NCBI RefSeq assembly: GCF_030412915.1
Contig: NZ_JAUHJR010000001.1
Span: 806,001-870,000 of the forward strand
Direction: 5' to 3'
Length of the DNA stretch: 64,000 nt
From: Nocardioides abyssi
GTDB lineage: Bacteria; Actinomycetota; Actinomycetes; Propionibacteriales; Nocardioidaceae
This document shows positions 12,090-19,972 of the stretch, in pieces; position 1 is the first letter of the stretch; the number at the start of each line of letters is the position of its first letter. A program made the translations under genes and the position numbers. The notes under the pieces are model-generated. The model saw only the letters and a list, made by a program, of their open reading frames with translations. It had not been told where the DNA came from and searched no databases.

Positions 12090-12830
12090 ATGCGTGCAGC
12101 CCCAGCGGCCCTGGCCGTCGCCGCGACCGTCCTGCTCCTGCCGCTCGCAGCCGGGGCAGCCTCGCCGGCCCGCGTGCTGGCGGGCACGCCCGGCGACGAC
12201 CGGATAGTCGGCACGAGGGCCGCGGACTCGATCAAGGCCAAGGCCGGCGACGACCGGGTGCGCGGCAGGGGTGGCGACGACGTGCTGCTCCTCAACGCCG
12301 GTGCCGACACCGGCGAGGGCGGGGCGGGGGCCGACAAGCTCAACGGGGGTCCGGGGATCGACCTCCTGCGGGGCATGGGCGGCGCCGACCGGCTCGTCGG
12401 TGGCCCGGATGCCGACCGCCTGCTGGGCGGCGGTGGTGCCGACTGGTTGCAGGGCAGCGACGGCGACGACGTGGTCGACGGTGGCCCGGGCGACGACCAC
12501 CCGCAGGGCGGGCCGGGGCAGGACCGCGTCGTCGGGGGGACCGGCGACGACGAGCTCGACGGGGACAAGGGCGACGACCTGATCGACGCCGGCCCGGGCG
12601 ACGACCAGGTGACCGGCGACGAGGGCGACGACGTGATCCGTCCCGGCGACGGCGCGGACGAGATCTACGGCGAGGAGGGCGACAACGAGGTCATCGCCAC
12701 CGACGACGGCGTCCGCGACGACATCTGTTGCGCGGCGCTCGGCGGCCCGCCCGGACGGATGACGTACGTCGGCGCGCGCGACCCGCTCGACGTGCTGCGC
12801 AACTGCGTGGTCACCGTCGTCCCCGGCTGA
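12090..12830 (+). CDS. Secreted RTX/hemolysin-type calcium-binding repeat protein
   Basis: 246 residues: signal peptide (about residues 1-25, ending near AAGAASPA) and then an almost unbroken run of nonapeptide repeats of the form GGxGxDxhx (for example GGPGDDHPQ, GGTGDDELD, GDEGDDVIR) to about residue 200, followed by a short cysteine-containing tail. RTX nonapeptides bind calcium and fold on export. There is no toxin, lipase or protease domain and no type I secretion gene nearby; the N-terminal signal points to Sec export. Function unknown; its position between two PLD-like paralogues with calcium loops suggests a common extracellular role. Confidence 0.85.
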   Translation: MRAAPAALAVAATVLLLPLAAGAASPARVLAGTPGDDRIVGTRAADSIKAKAGDDRVRGRGGDDVLLLNAGADTGEGGAGADKLNGGPGIDLLRGMGGADRLVGGPDADRLLGGGGADWLQGSDGDDVVDGGPGDDHPQGGPGQDRVVGGTGDDELDGDKGDDLIDAGPGDDQVTGDEGDDVIRPGDGADEIYGEEGDNEVIATDDGVRDDICCAALGGPPGRMTYVGARDPLDVLRNCVVTVVPG

Positions 12831-12876
12831 CCTCACGCGCCGCTCCAGCCCCACGAGCAACATCGCCACGGGCAGT

Positions 12877-12945
12877 CCTGCACATATCGGGGGAGATCTG
12901 CCCCGATATGTGCAGGGGTCACCGGTTAACCGGTGACTCCTGCAC
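12877..12945. repeat. Two overlapping intergenic palindromes
   Basis: First: 16-bp perfect arms (cctgcacatatcgggg, 12877-12892 with 12901-12916) around an 8-base loop. Second: 12910-12945, a 36-base palindrome with a single G-T type mismatch and no loop, whose core gtcaccggttaaccggtgac (12918-12937) is perfect. The two share gtgcagg, so only one can fold at a time in RNA. It lies downstream of the RTX gene and 131 bases upstream of the second PLD-like gene. Confidence 0.8.
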
Positions 12946-13075
12946 CCGCGACCACCCGCGACGCCCGCGGCCGACCTGCCCGGGGGCACCCTGGTCCGCG
13001 CGGTGGCGGGCGGCGCTTGTTACGGTCGATCGGCAGCCTTGCCCACGACCGAGCCGATCCCGGGGTGCCTCGTCG

Positions 13076-14449
13076 ATGAACAGCCGCTCGCCCGTCCGAC
13101 CCGTCCGCGCCACCGTGCCGGGCCTCCTCACCGCAGCGACCGCGGTCCTCGCGACCCTCGCGCTGCTGGTGGGGCCGCTCTCCGTGCCGGCCCAGGCCGC
13201 GAAGTACACGCCCAAGGCCGGCGTGCGGGTCAACAACCCGCTCGGTGACCGCGAGGCGCGCCGGATGGTCATCGGCCACGTCATCCGCTCCATCGACGCC
13301 GTGCCGAGGAAGGGGCAGATCCGCGTCGCGAGCTGGAACATCCGCAGCGATGACATCGTCGACGCGCTCATCCGGGCCCACAAGAACCGCAAGGTGGGCG
13401 TCAAGGTCGTGATGGACCGGCTCAACGCCAACCCCGAGAACCCCAACCGCGGCGTCAACCGGCTGCAGCGCGAGCTGGGCAAGGGCAACGGCTCCCGCAA
13501 GGCCGCGCTGCGCAGCGGGCTGCGCAAGTGCGTGAGCGCGTGCCGCGGCCCGGGAGGCATCGCGCACTCGAAGTTCTTCCTCTTCAGCCAGGCCGGCAAG
13601 GCCAGGTGGGTGACGATGAACGGCTCGTTCAACGCCACCGACCTCGCCGCCCACGGGCAGTGGAACGACATGTACACCGTGGTCGGCCGCAAGGCGGTCT
13701 ACCAGGAGATGCGGACCGTGTTCAACCAGATGTGGAAGGACAAGAACGTCAAGCAGGGCTACCGCTACAAGTCCTTCACCAAGGGCCTGGAGACGATGGT
13801 CTACCCGTGGCGCGGGTCGGGGACGCAGGGCGACCCCGTGCTGAAGGAGCTGTCGAAGGTCTCCTGCAAGGGCGCCCGCAACACCGGCAACGGCCGGACC
13901 AAGCTCCGCATCTCGATGACCTCCTGGCACGGCGACCGCGGGAAGAAGATCGCCTGGGCGGTGCGCCGCAAGCAGAACAGCGGCTGCAAGGTGAAGATCA
14001 TCTACGCCGTCGCCGGCAACGAGGTGCTGCGCATCCTGCGCCGCGAGGGACCCTCGCCGGTGCCGATGCGCCAGGTCACCCAGGACTTCAACGGCGACGG
14101 GGTGTACGACCGTTACCTGCACACCAAGGTGCTCACCGTCCGCGGCCACTACGGCAAGGACCGCAAGGCGACCGTCACCCTCAACGGCTCGGCGAACTGG
14201 TCGCCGGCGTCCCTGCCCAGCGACGAGGTCCTCATCCGCCTGCGCGCGCCCGGGCCGCTGAAGAAGTACAACGCCTTCGTCGAGCGGTGGTTCAACAACC
14301 CGCCGGCGCGCAGCGTCGCCGCCCGCGGCACGACCGCCCGGTCCGCCGGGCCGTCAGGGGAGGCCGCACCGGTCGAGCTGCCCGAGCACCTGCCGCTCGG
14401 CACCCGGATCAACGGCGTCGACCCGTACGCGAAGCTGCAGGCCGGCTGA
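13076..14449 (+). CDS. Secreted phospholipase D-like domain protein (paralogue 2)
   Basis: 457 residues from ATG 13076; signal peptide ending near PAQAAK (about residue 40). Same architecture as the gene at 10624: first HSK with MNGSFNATD, then the calcium-type loop DFNGDGVYD (residues 337-345) and the second HxK at His349 with NGSANWS. The post-HxK aspartates are again missing. A proline-rich, low-complexity extension (about residues 415-445) is unique to this copy. The two copies probably arose by duplication that left the RTX gene between them. Confidence 0.85.
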   Translation: MNSRSPVRPVRATVPGLLTAATAVLATLALLVGPLSVPAQAAKYTPKAGVRVNNPLGDREARRMVIGHVIRSIDAVPRKGQIRVASWNIRSDDIVDALIRAHKNRKVGVKVVMDRLNANPENPNRGVNRLQRELGKGNGSRKAALRSGLRKCVSACRGPGGIAHSKFFLFSQAGKARWVTMNGSFNATDLAAHGQWNDMYTVVGRKAVYQEMRTVFNQMWKDKNVKQGYRYKSFTKGLETMVYPWRGSGTQGDPVLKELSKVSCKGARNTGNGRTKLRISMTSWHGDRGKKIAWAVRRKQNSGCKVKIIYAVAGNEVLRILRREGPSPVPMRQVTQDFNGDGVYDRYLHTKVLTVRGHYGKDRKATVTLNGSANWSPASLPSDEVLIRLRAPGPLKKYNAFVERWFNNPPARSVAARGTTARSAGPSGEAAPVELPEHLPLGTRINGVDPYAKLQAG

Positions 14450-14454
14450 CGTGC

Positions 14455-14595
14455 AGTAGGCTCCCGCCGACAACCACACATCGTCCGCAACCAGGGGAAG
14501 CCGGTCCGAGTCCGGCGCTGACCCGCAACCGTAGGCCGACGGTCCCAGCTCCACGGGGACCACGCGGCGAGCCGGAGCACCTGCTGCGCGACGCC
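14455..14595 (+). ncRNA. Cobalamin (AdoCbl) riboswitch aptamer
   Basis: The conserved core is plain: a run of aggggaagccggtccgag, then tccggcgctgacccgcaacc and gta within 14493-14533, and the closing gccggagcacctgct near 14570-14585. It begins a few bases after the stop of the PLD-like gene and precedes the secreted barrel protein by about 90 bases. Known behaviour: B12 binding represses downstream uptake genes. Boundaries are approximate. Confidence 0.9.
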
Positions 14596-14650
14596 TGATC
14601 ACACGCTGTCGAGGAACGCAGCGGGTGGCCGAAGCCGGTTCCCCGGCCGA

Positions 14651-14678
14651 GTCCTCCCGTTGTCGCAGCGGGAAGGAC
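14651..14678 (+). promoter_or_regulatory. Shine-Dalgarno-sequestering hairpin (riboswitch expression platform)
   Basis: gtcc-tcccg-tt (14651-14661) pairs with aa/g-cggga-ggac (14667-14678), leaving loop gtcgc and one bulged A (14674). The stem buries the aagga ribosome site (14673-14677) that serves GTG 14683. No T-tract is present, so translational rather than transcriptional control is expected, as usual for actinobacterial B12 switches. Confidence 0.65.
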
Positions 14679-14682
14679 CACC

Positions 14683-16308
14683 GTGCACCAGCACCTCGCG
14701 CGCCGCACCGGCGCGCTGCTCGCCGTCACCGCCCTGGGGGCGGCCGGCCTCGTCGCCTCACCGGGCGCCGCCACCGCCGCACCCGTCCCGGGCGCCGACC
14801 CGGCACCCACCACCGCCGCTGCGGGCTGGCTCGCCGGGCAGCTCGAGGGCGGTCTGCTGACCTACACCTCGGGCGGGTTCGAGACCACCGACGTCGGGCT
14901 CTCGATCGACACCGCGCTGGCCCTGCGGGAGGTCGGCGGCCAGGACGCCGCCGTCACCGCGGTCCGCGACGCGGTCGCCGCCGGGCTCGACGGCTACATC
15001 TCCGGTGACGCGTTCGGCGACCCCGGCAGCACCTACTCCGGCGCGGCCGGCAAGGCGCTGGTCCTGGCCACCGCCACCGGCGGTGACCCGGAGGCGTTCG
15101 GCGGCACCGACCTGGTCGCCCGGGTCGAGTCCGTCACGGACGACGCCACCGGCCGGACCGCCGACGTCAGCCAGTACGGCGACTACGCGAACACCCTCGG
15201 CCAGTCCTTCGCGGCGCGGGGGCTGGCCGCGGCCGGCAGCCCCGAGGCCGCCGCGGCGACCGACTTCCTGCTCGACCAGCAGTGCGAGGCCGGGTTCTTC
15301 CGCCAGGCGTTCTCCGACGCGGATGCCGCTGACCAGACCTGCGACGGCACGGACGGCGCGGTGCCCAGCGTCGACGCCACCGCGACCGCGGTGCTGAACC
15401 TGCTGGCCCGGGACGACGCCGCCGACGAGGCGATCGCCGACGCGGTCGACCGGGCGGCCGCCTGGCTGGCCTCCGCGCAGCGCCCCGGCGGAGCCTTCGG
15501 CGCCGACGACCAGATCGAGACCCCCAACGCCAACAGCACGGGCCTCGCCGGCTGGGCGCTCGGCCTCGCCGGCAACGCGGAGCCCGCCGAGAGGGCCGCG
15601 GCCTGGCTGCGTGCCCACCAGCTGACCAACGTCGGGGCCTGCACGCCGTTCCGCGCCGCCGACGTCGGTGCCGTCGCCTACGACGACGGAGCGCTGGCGG
15701 GCGCCCGCAAGGACGGCGTCACGACCGGCACCGAGGGGCAGTACCTCCGCGCCACGGCGCAGGCCCTGCCGGCGCTCCAGTGGGCGCCGGACCGCGGGAT
15801 GTACGGGGTCGTGGAGATCGACCGCACGCGCACCGTCCGCGCGGGCAAGAAGGTCCGGGTGCAGTTCCTCGACTTCGGGCCCGGCAGCAAGGTCTGCATC
15901 GCGCTCGGCAAGCAGCGGCGGCTCTCCGACGTCGGGTTCACCGGCCTCGCCTCTGTCGACCTGACCATGCCGCGCGGCACCGCGAAGCGGACCGTGACGG
16001 CGACGGCCGAGGACGGCAGCACGCTGCGCCGCACGTACCAGGTCCTCGACGCAACACGGCTCAAGGTCACTGCGAAGAAGCAGCGGGTCGCCCGCGGCGC
16101 CGTCCAGGTCGTCAAGGTCCGAGGCCTCACCGCCCGAGAGCCGGTGCGGGTCCTGGTCGCCGGCCGGACCGTCGACACGGGCCAGGCCAACGCCAAGGGG
16201 CGCTTCACCGCTCGCTTCAAGGCCGCCGGCAGCGGTCGCACGACGGTGGCCGTGCAGGGCCGGTTCGGCAACCGCAAGGGCACCGCGACGTACCGGGTGA
16301 CCCGCTGA
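14683..16308 (+). CDS. Secreted alpha/alpha-barrel (prenyltransferase/squalene-oxidase repeat) protein, putative cobalamin-capture subunit
   Basis: 541 residues from GTG 14683 with Shine-Dalgarno ggaagga. Signal peptide to about residue 33. Residues about 42-368 are helical repeats of the terpenoid-cyclase/prenyltransferase type (AAGWLAGQL, TALALREVG, DATATAVLNLLA, AAWLASAQRPGGAFG, GLAGWALGLAGN, AAAWLRAHQ), the fold that forms the alpha domain of animal intrinsic factor and transcobalamin. Cys201 and Cys220 could form a disulfide. Residues about 375-541 look like two Ig-like beta-sandwiches, suited to cell-surface display; there is no LPXTG or membrane anchor. First gene behind the B12 riboswitch; its TGA overlaps the next ATG. 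No catalytic Asp motif of a true cyclase is seen. Role in B12 binding is inferred. Confidence 0.8.
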   Translation: MHQHLARRTGALLAVTALGAAGLVASPGAATAAPVPGADPAPTTAAAGWLAGQLEGGLLTYTSGGFETTDVGLSIDTALALREVGGQDAAVTAVRDAVAAGLDGYISGDAFGDPGSTYSGAAGKALVLATATGGDPEAFGGTDLVARVESVTDDATGRTADVSQYGDYANTLGQSFAARGLAAAGSPEAAAATDFLLDQQCEAGFFRQAFSDADAADQTCDGTDGAVPSVDATATAVLNLLARDDAADEAIADAVDRAAAWLASAQRPGGAFGADDQIETPNANSTGLAGWALGLAGNAEPAERAAAWLRAHQLTNVGACTPFRAADVGAVAYDDGALAGARKDGVTTGTEGQYLRATAQALPALQWAPDRGMYGVVEIDRTRTVRAGKKVRVQFLDFGPGSKVCIALGKQRRLSDVGFTGLASVDLTMPRGTAKRTVTATAEDGSTLRRTYQVLDATRLKVTAKKQRVARGAVQVVKVRGLTAREPVRVLVAGRTVDTGQANAKGRFTARFKAAGSGRTTVAVQGRFGNRKGTATYRVTR

Positions 16309-17258
16309 TGCTCCGCGGCCTCCTGGCCCGCCTCGCCGCCGCGACCCTCGTGGTCGCGGCCGGCGGGGCGGTCGCCGCGCCCGCCCCGGCGTCGGCGGCC
16401 GCCTGCACGAGCAGCACGGGCGTCACCGTGGTCGTCGACCACAACGAGCTCGGCGGCGGCGTCCAGCAGGTCTGCGTCGCTGGCGGCGGCGGGGACACGG
16501 CCGCCGCGTCGTTCGGCGCAGCGGGCTACCCGCTCACCTACGCCCAGCGCCAGCCCGGCTTCGTGTGCCGCGTCGGCGGCGTCCCGGCGAGCGACCCGTG
16601 CGTGAACACCTCGCCGACCGACGCCTACTGGGCGCTCTACTGGTCCGACGGCACGAGCGGTTCCTGGACCTACGCCTCTCTCGGCGCCGGGAGCCTGACC
16701 GTGCCGGACGGGGCGTACGTCGCCTTCTCCTGGCAGGGCTCGTCGACCAAGAGCCCGCCGAGCGCCACGCCGGCGCCGCACCGCCCCGCGGCCTCGCCCA
16801 CCCCCTCGACCGGACCGACCACGACGCCCGGCCAGGCCGGGCAGGGCGGTGGGTCGGGTGCCTCCGGTGGCTCGCGCGGGCCCCGGGGCTCGGGCACGAC
16901 GCCGGCGACCCCGGCCGGCCCGGGCGCGACCACCCCGGCGTCGCCGTCGGCCTCGGCATCGACGGGGCCGGACGCCGGCACCGACGGCCGCGGCCAGGGC
17001 GGCCGGAAGGGCGACAAGACGAGCGACAAGGGCGGCAAGAAGGGCGACCGGTCCTCGGGCGACGCCCCGACCTCGTCGACCTCGGAGTCCCCGGGGGTCG
17101 ACCCTGGCGAGCCGACCGAAGCCGAGACCGCGCCGGCGGCCGCGGTCGAGGACCCTGACGACGGGCTGCCCGCCTGGGTGCCGCTGGTCTTCGTCGTGCT
17201 GCTGCTCGGGGCGGTCGTCGTGGTCGTCCTGCGTCGGCGGGTCGGCACCGAGGGATGA
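16308..17258 (+). CDS. Membrane-anchored DUF4430/transcobalamin beta-domain-like protein (SCO2322-type)
   Basis: 316 residues; ATG 16308 overlaps the upstream stop. Signal peptide to about residue 31; a small four-cysteine domain (Cys33, 56, 87, 98) over residues 33-145 with the order of beta-strands and the YWALYWSDG ... VPDGAYVAFSW pattern seen in DUF4430, the fold of the transcobalamin C-terminal domain; a Pro/Thr/Gly/Lys-rich linker (about 146-275); one C-terminal membrane helix (about 287-308) with an RRR stop-transfer. It could clamp cobalamin together with the upstream barrel protein and hand it to the ECF transporter encoded next. The family name is from memory, the structural parallel is inference. 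Confidence 0.7.
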   Translation: MLRGLLARLAAATLVVAAGGAVAAPAPASAAACTSSTGVTVVVDHNELGGGVQQVCVAGGGGDTAAASFGAAGYPLTYAQRQPGFVCRVGGVPASDPCVNTSPTDAYWALYWSDGTSGSWTYASLGAGSLTVPDGAYVAFSWQGSSTKSPPSATPAPHRPAASPTPSTGPTTTPGQAGQGGGSGASGGSRGPRGSGTTPATPAGPGATTPASPSASASTGPDAGTDGRGQGGRKGDKTSDKGGKKGDRSSGDAPTSSTSESPGVDPGEPTEAETAPAAAVEDPDDGLPAWVPLVFVVLLLGAVVVVVLRRRVGTEG

Positions 17259-17276
17259 GCTGGAGCTGAGCACGAG

Positions 17277-18401
17277 ATGAGCGCGACGACGAGCGGGCTC
17301 CGCAGCCGGGTGGAGGTGGCGCGGCTGCCGCGCGACCTCCACCCGCTGGCGTGGTACGCCTGGGCGATCGGCCTCGCCGCCGCCGCCTCGTCGACGACCA
17401 ACCCGCTCGTGCTCGGCCTGCTGCTCGCGGTGGCGAGCCTCGTGGTCGTGGCCCGCCGCTCCGACCAGCCCTGGGCAGCGTCGTTCCGGCTCTACCTCTG
17501 GCTGGCCCTGCTCGTGGTCGTGCTCCGCGTGGTCTTCCGCATCGTCTTCGGCGGCACCTATCCCGGCACGGTCCTGCTCGACCTGCCCGAGGTGCCGCTG
17601 CCGGACTGGGTGCTGGGGGTGACCCTGCTCGGCGCGGTCACGCGCGAGGGCCTGCTGGGCGGGGTGTACGACGGGCTCCGGCTCGCAACGATCATCGTCT
17701 GCATCGGCGCCGCCAACGCGCTGGCCAACCCCAAGCGGCTGCTCCGCTCGGTGCCGCCGGCGCTGCACGAGGTCGGCACCGCGCTCGTCGTCGCGGTGAC
17801 CGTGCTGCCGCAGCTGGCCGACAGCGTCCGCCGGGTGCGGGCCGCCCAGCAGCTGCGGGCCGGCGAGCAGCGGCGGGTCCGCGGCCTGCGCCGCGTGCTG
17901 GTGCCGGTGCTCGAGGACGCCCTCGAGCGGTCCCTGGCCCTCGCCGCGGGCATGGACGCCCGGGGGTACGGCCGGGCGCCGGGTCAGACCCGGCGCGAGC
18001 GGTGGACGACCGGTGCCTTCCTGCTCCTCGGCCTCGGCGGCATCTGCGTCGGGGTCTACGGCGTGCTCGACCGGACGGCACCGCGGGTGCTCGCCGCCCC
18101 GGTGCTCGTGCTCGGCCTGGTCGCCGCCGTCGCCGGCCTGACGACCGCCGGCCGGCGGGTGCGGCGCTCCCGCTACCGCCCCGACCGCTGGCGCTGGCCC
18201 GAGCTCGCCGTGCTCGGCTCCGGCGTGGTCGTGGCCGCGGTCGGGGTGTGGGCGAGCCGCGAGCAGCTGACCATCGCCTACCCCGACCTCACCGGCGTGC
18301 CCGAGATCAGCCTGGCCCTGCTCGTCGGCGTGCTGGTCGGTGCCGTGCCGGCGCTCGTCGCCCCCGAGCCCGTCTCCCGCACCAGGGCGGTGGCCGCGTG
18401 A
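17277..18401 (+). CDS. ecfT: ECF transporter transmembrane T component (EcfT/CbiQ family)
   Basis: 374 residues from ATG 17277, 18 bases after the DUF4430-like gene. Several membrane helices in the N-terminal two thirds, then the coupling helices with the LRAGEQ and GMDARGYG segments that stand for the two Ala-Arg-Gly motifs contacting the ATPases. A C-terminal extension of about 130 residues carries further hydrophobic segments, longer than usual (about 260). Its TGA overlaps the GTG of the ATPase gene. Confidence 0.88.
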   Translation: MSATTSGLRSRVEVARLPRDLHPLAWYAWAIGLAAAASSTTNPLVLGLLLAVASLVVVARRSDQPWAASFRLYLWLALLVVVLRVVFRIVFGGTYPGTVLLDLPEVPLPDWVLGVTLLGAVTREGLLGGVYDGLRLATIIVCIGAANALANPKRLLRSVPPALHEVGTALVVAVTVLPQLADSVRRVRAAQQLRAGEQRRVRGLRRVLVPVLEDALERSLALAAGMDARGYGRAPGQTRRERWTTGAFLLLGLGGICVGVYGVLDRTAPRVLAAPVLVLGLVAAVAGLTTAGRRVRRSRYRPDRWRWPELAVLGSGVVVAAVGVWASREQLTIAYPDLTGVPEISLALLVGVLVGAVPALVAPEPVSRTRAVAA

Positions 18402-19972
18402 TCGAGCTGCGCGACATCTCCTTCCGCTACGACGAGGCCTCCGCACCGGTGCTCGACGGCGTCGACCTGCTCATCGAGGAGGGCGAGCTGGTGCTGGTCA
18501 GCGGCCCGACCGGGGTCGGCAAGTCGACCCTGCTCGGTGTGGTGACCGGGCTGGTGCCGCGGTTCTCCGGGGGCGTGCTCTCCGGCGACGTCCTGCTCGA
18601 CGGTGCCAGCGTCGTCCGCGCGGCCCCGCGCGACCGCGCCCACGTCGTCGGGTACGTCGGCCAGGACCCGGCCGCCGGGTTCGTCACCGACACCGTCGAG
18701 GAGGAGCTCGCCTACGGCATGGAGCAGCTCGGGCTCCCGCCGGAGACCATGCGCCGCCGGGTGGAGGAGACCCTCGACCTGCTCGGCATCGCCGCGCTGC
18801 GCGACCGCGACCTGCGCACCCTCTCCGGCGGCCAGCAGCAACGGGTGGCGATCGGCGCGGTGCTGACCATGCACCCCCGCCTGCTCGTGCTCGACGAGCC
18901 GACCAGCGCGCTCGACCCCACCGCGGCCGAGGAGGTGCTGGCGACCCTCACCCGGCTCGTGCACGACCTGGGCGTCTCGGTGCTGCTCGCCGAGCACCGG
19001 CTCGAGCGGGTCGTGCCCTTCGCCGACCGGATGGTGCTGCTCGACGGCTCCGGCGCGGTCCGGGTGGGGGAGACCGCAGAGCTGCTCGCGACCTCGCCGG
19101 TGGTGCCGCCGATCGTCGAGCTCGGCCGGCTGGCCGGCTGGCACCCGCTGCCGCTCAGCGTCCGCGACGCCCGCCGCCGCGCCCGGTCGCTCACCCTCGC
19201 CGCGCCGCAGCCGACCGCCGAGCCGCAGCCCACCGGCGTACCCCTCCTCGGCGCGCGGGCGCTCACCGTCGTCCACGGCCGCACCACCGCGCTGCGCGAG
19301 GTCGACCTCGACCTCGACGGCGGGCGGGTGACCGCGCTGATGGGACGCAACGGCGCCGGCAAGTCCTCGCTGCTGTGGGCGCTGCAGGGCAGCCGCAAGC
19401 GGCGTGCGGGCAGTGTCGACGTCGCCGGCCGCGACCCCCAGCGACTCGCGCCGGCCGACCGGCGGGCCGTGGTCGGGCTGCTGCCGCAGGACGCCGCCGA
19501 CCTGCTCTACCTCGAGACCGTCGCCGAGGAGTGCGCCGCCGGCGGGCCCGGCACGCGGGCGATCCTCGCCTCGCTCGTGCCGGACGTGCCCGACGACGCC
19601 CACCCCCGCGACCTCTCCGAGGGCCAGCGCCTCGCGCTCGCGCTCTCGCTGGTGCTGGCCGCGCGCCCGCAGGTGCTGCTGCTGGACGAACCGACCCGCG
19701 GGCTGGACTACGCCGCGAAGAAGGTGCTGGCCGCGACCCTGCGCCGGCTCGCGGCCGAGGGCCACGCCGTGCTCGTCGCGACCCACGACGTCGAGTTCGT
19801 CGCCCAGGCTGCCGACCAGGTCGTCGTGCTCGCCGAGGGCGAGGTCGTCTCCTCCGGGCCCGCCGACCGGGTGCTGCCCGAGTCGCCGTCGTTCGCGCCC
19901 CAGGTCACCAAGGTCCTCGGCCCGCCCTGGCTGCGGGTCGACCAGGTCGCGGCCGCGCTGGAGTCGGCGTGA
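18398..19972 (+). CDS. ecfA: ECF transporter ATPase, two fused ABC cassettes (EcfA-EcfA')
   Basis: 524 residues from GTG 18398. Cassette 1: Walker A GPTGVGKST, signature LSGGQQQR, Walker B LLVLDEPTSALD. Cassette 2 (from about residue 285): Walker A GRNGAGKSS, an altered signature LSEGQRL, Walker [13 protein letters not shown]. One polypeptide supplies both ATPase subunits of the ECF module. It overlaps ecfT and the S component by 4 bases each, so the energising module is dedicated to this system. Confidence 0.93.
   Translation: MIELRDISFRYDEASAPVLDGVDLLIEEGELVLVSGPTGVGKSTLLGVVTGLVPRFSGGVLSGDVLLDGASVVRAAPRDRAHVVGYVGQDPAAGFVTDTVEEELAYGMEQLGLPPETMRRRVEETLDLLGIAALRDRDLRTLSGGQQQRVAIGAVLTMHPRLLVLDEPTSALDPTAAEEVLATLTRLVHDLGVSVLLAEHRLERVVPFADRMVLLDGSGAVRVGETAELLATSPVVPPIVELGRLAGWHPLPLSVRDARRRARSLTLAAPQPTAEPQPTGVPLLGARALTVVHGRTTALREVDLDLDGGRVTALMGRNGAGKSSLLWALQGSRKRRAGSVDVAGRDPQRLAPADRRAVVGLLPQDAADLLYLETVAEECAAGGPGTRAILASLVPDVPDDAHPRDLSEGQRLALALSLVLAARPQVLLLDEPTRGLDYAAKKVLAATLRRLAAEGHAVLVATHDVEFVAQAADQVVVLAEGEVVSSGPADRVLPESPSFAPQVTKVLGPPWLRVDQVAAALESA

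Noticed and set aside
12090-12830. RTX toxin or hemolysin
   Set aside because: No effector domain, no acyltransferase and no type I secretion genes; the protein is only a signal peptide and repeats.
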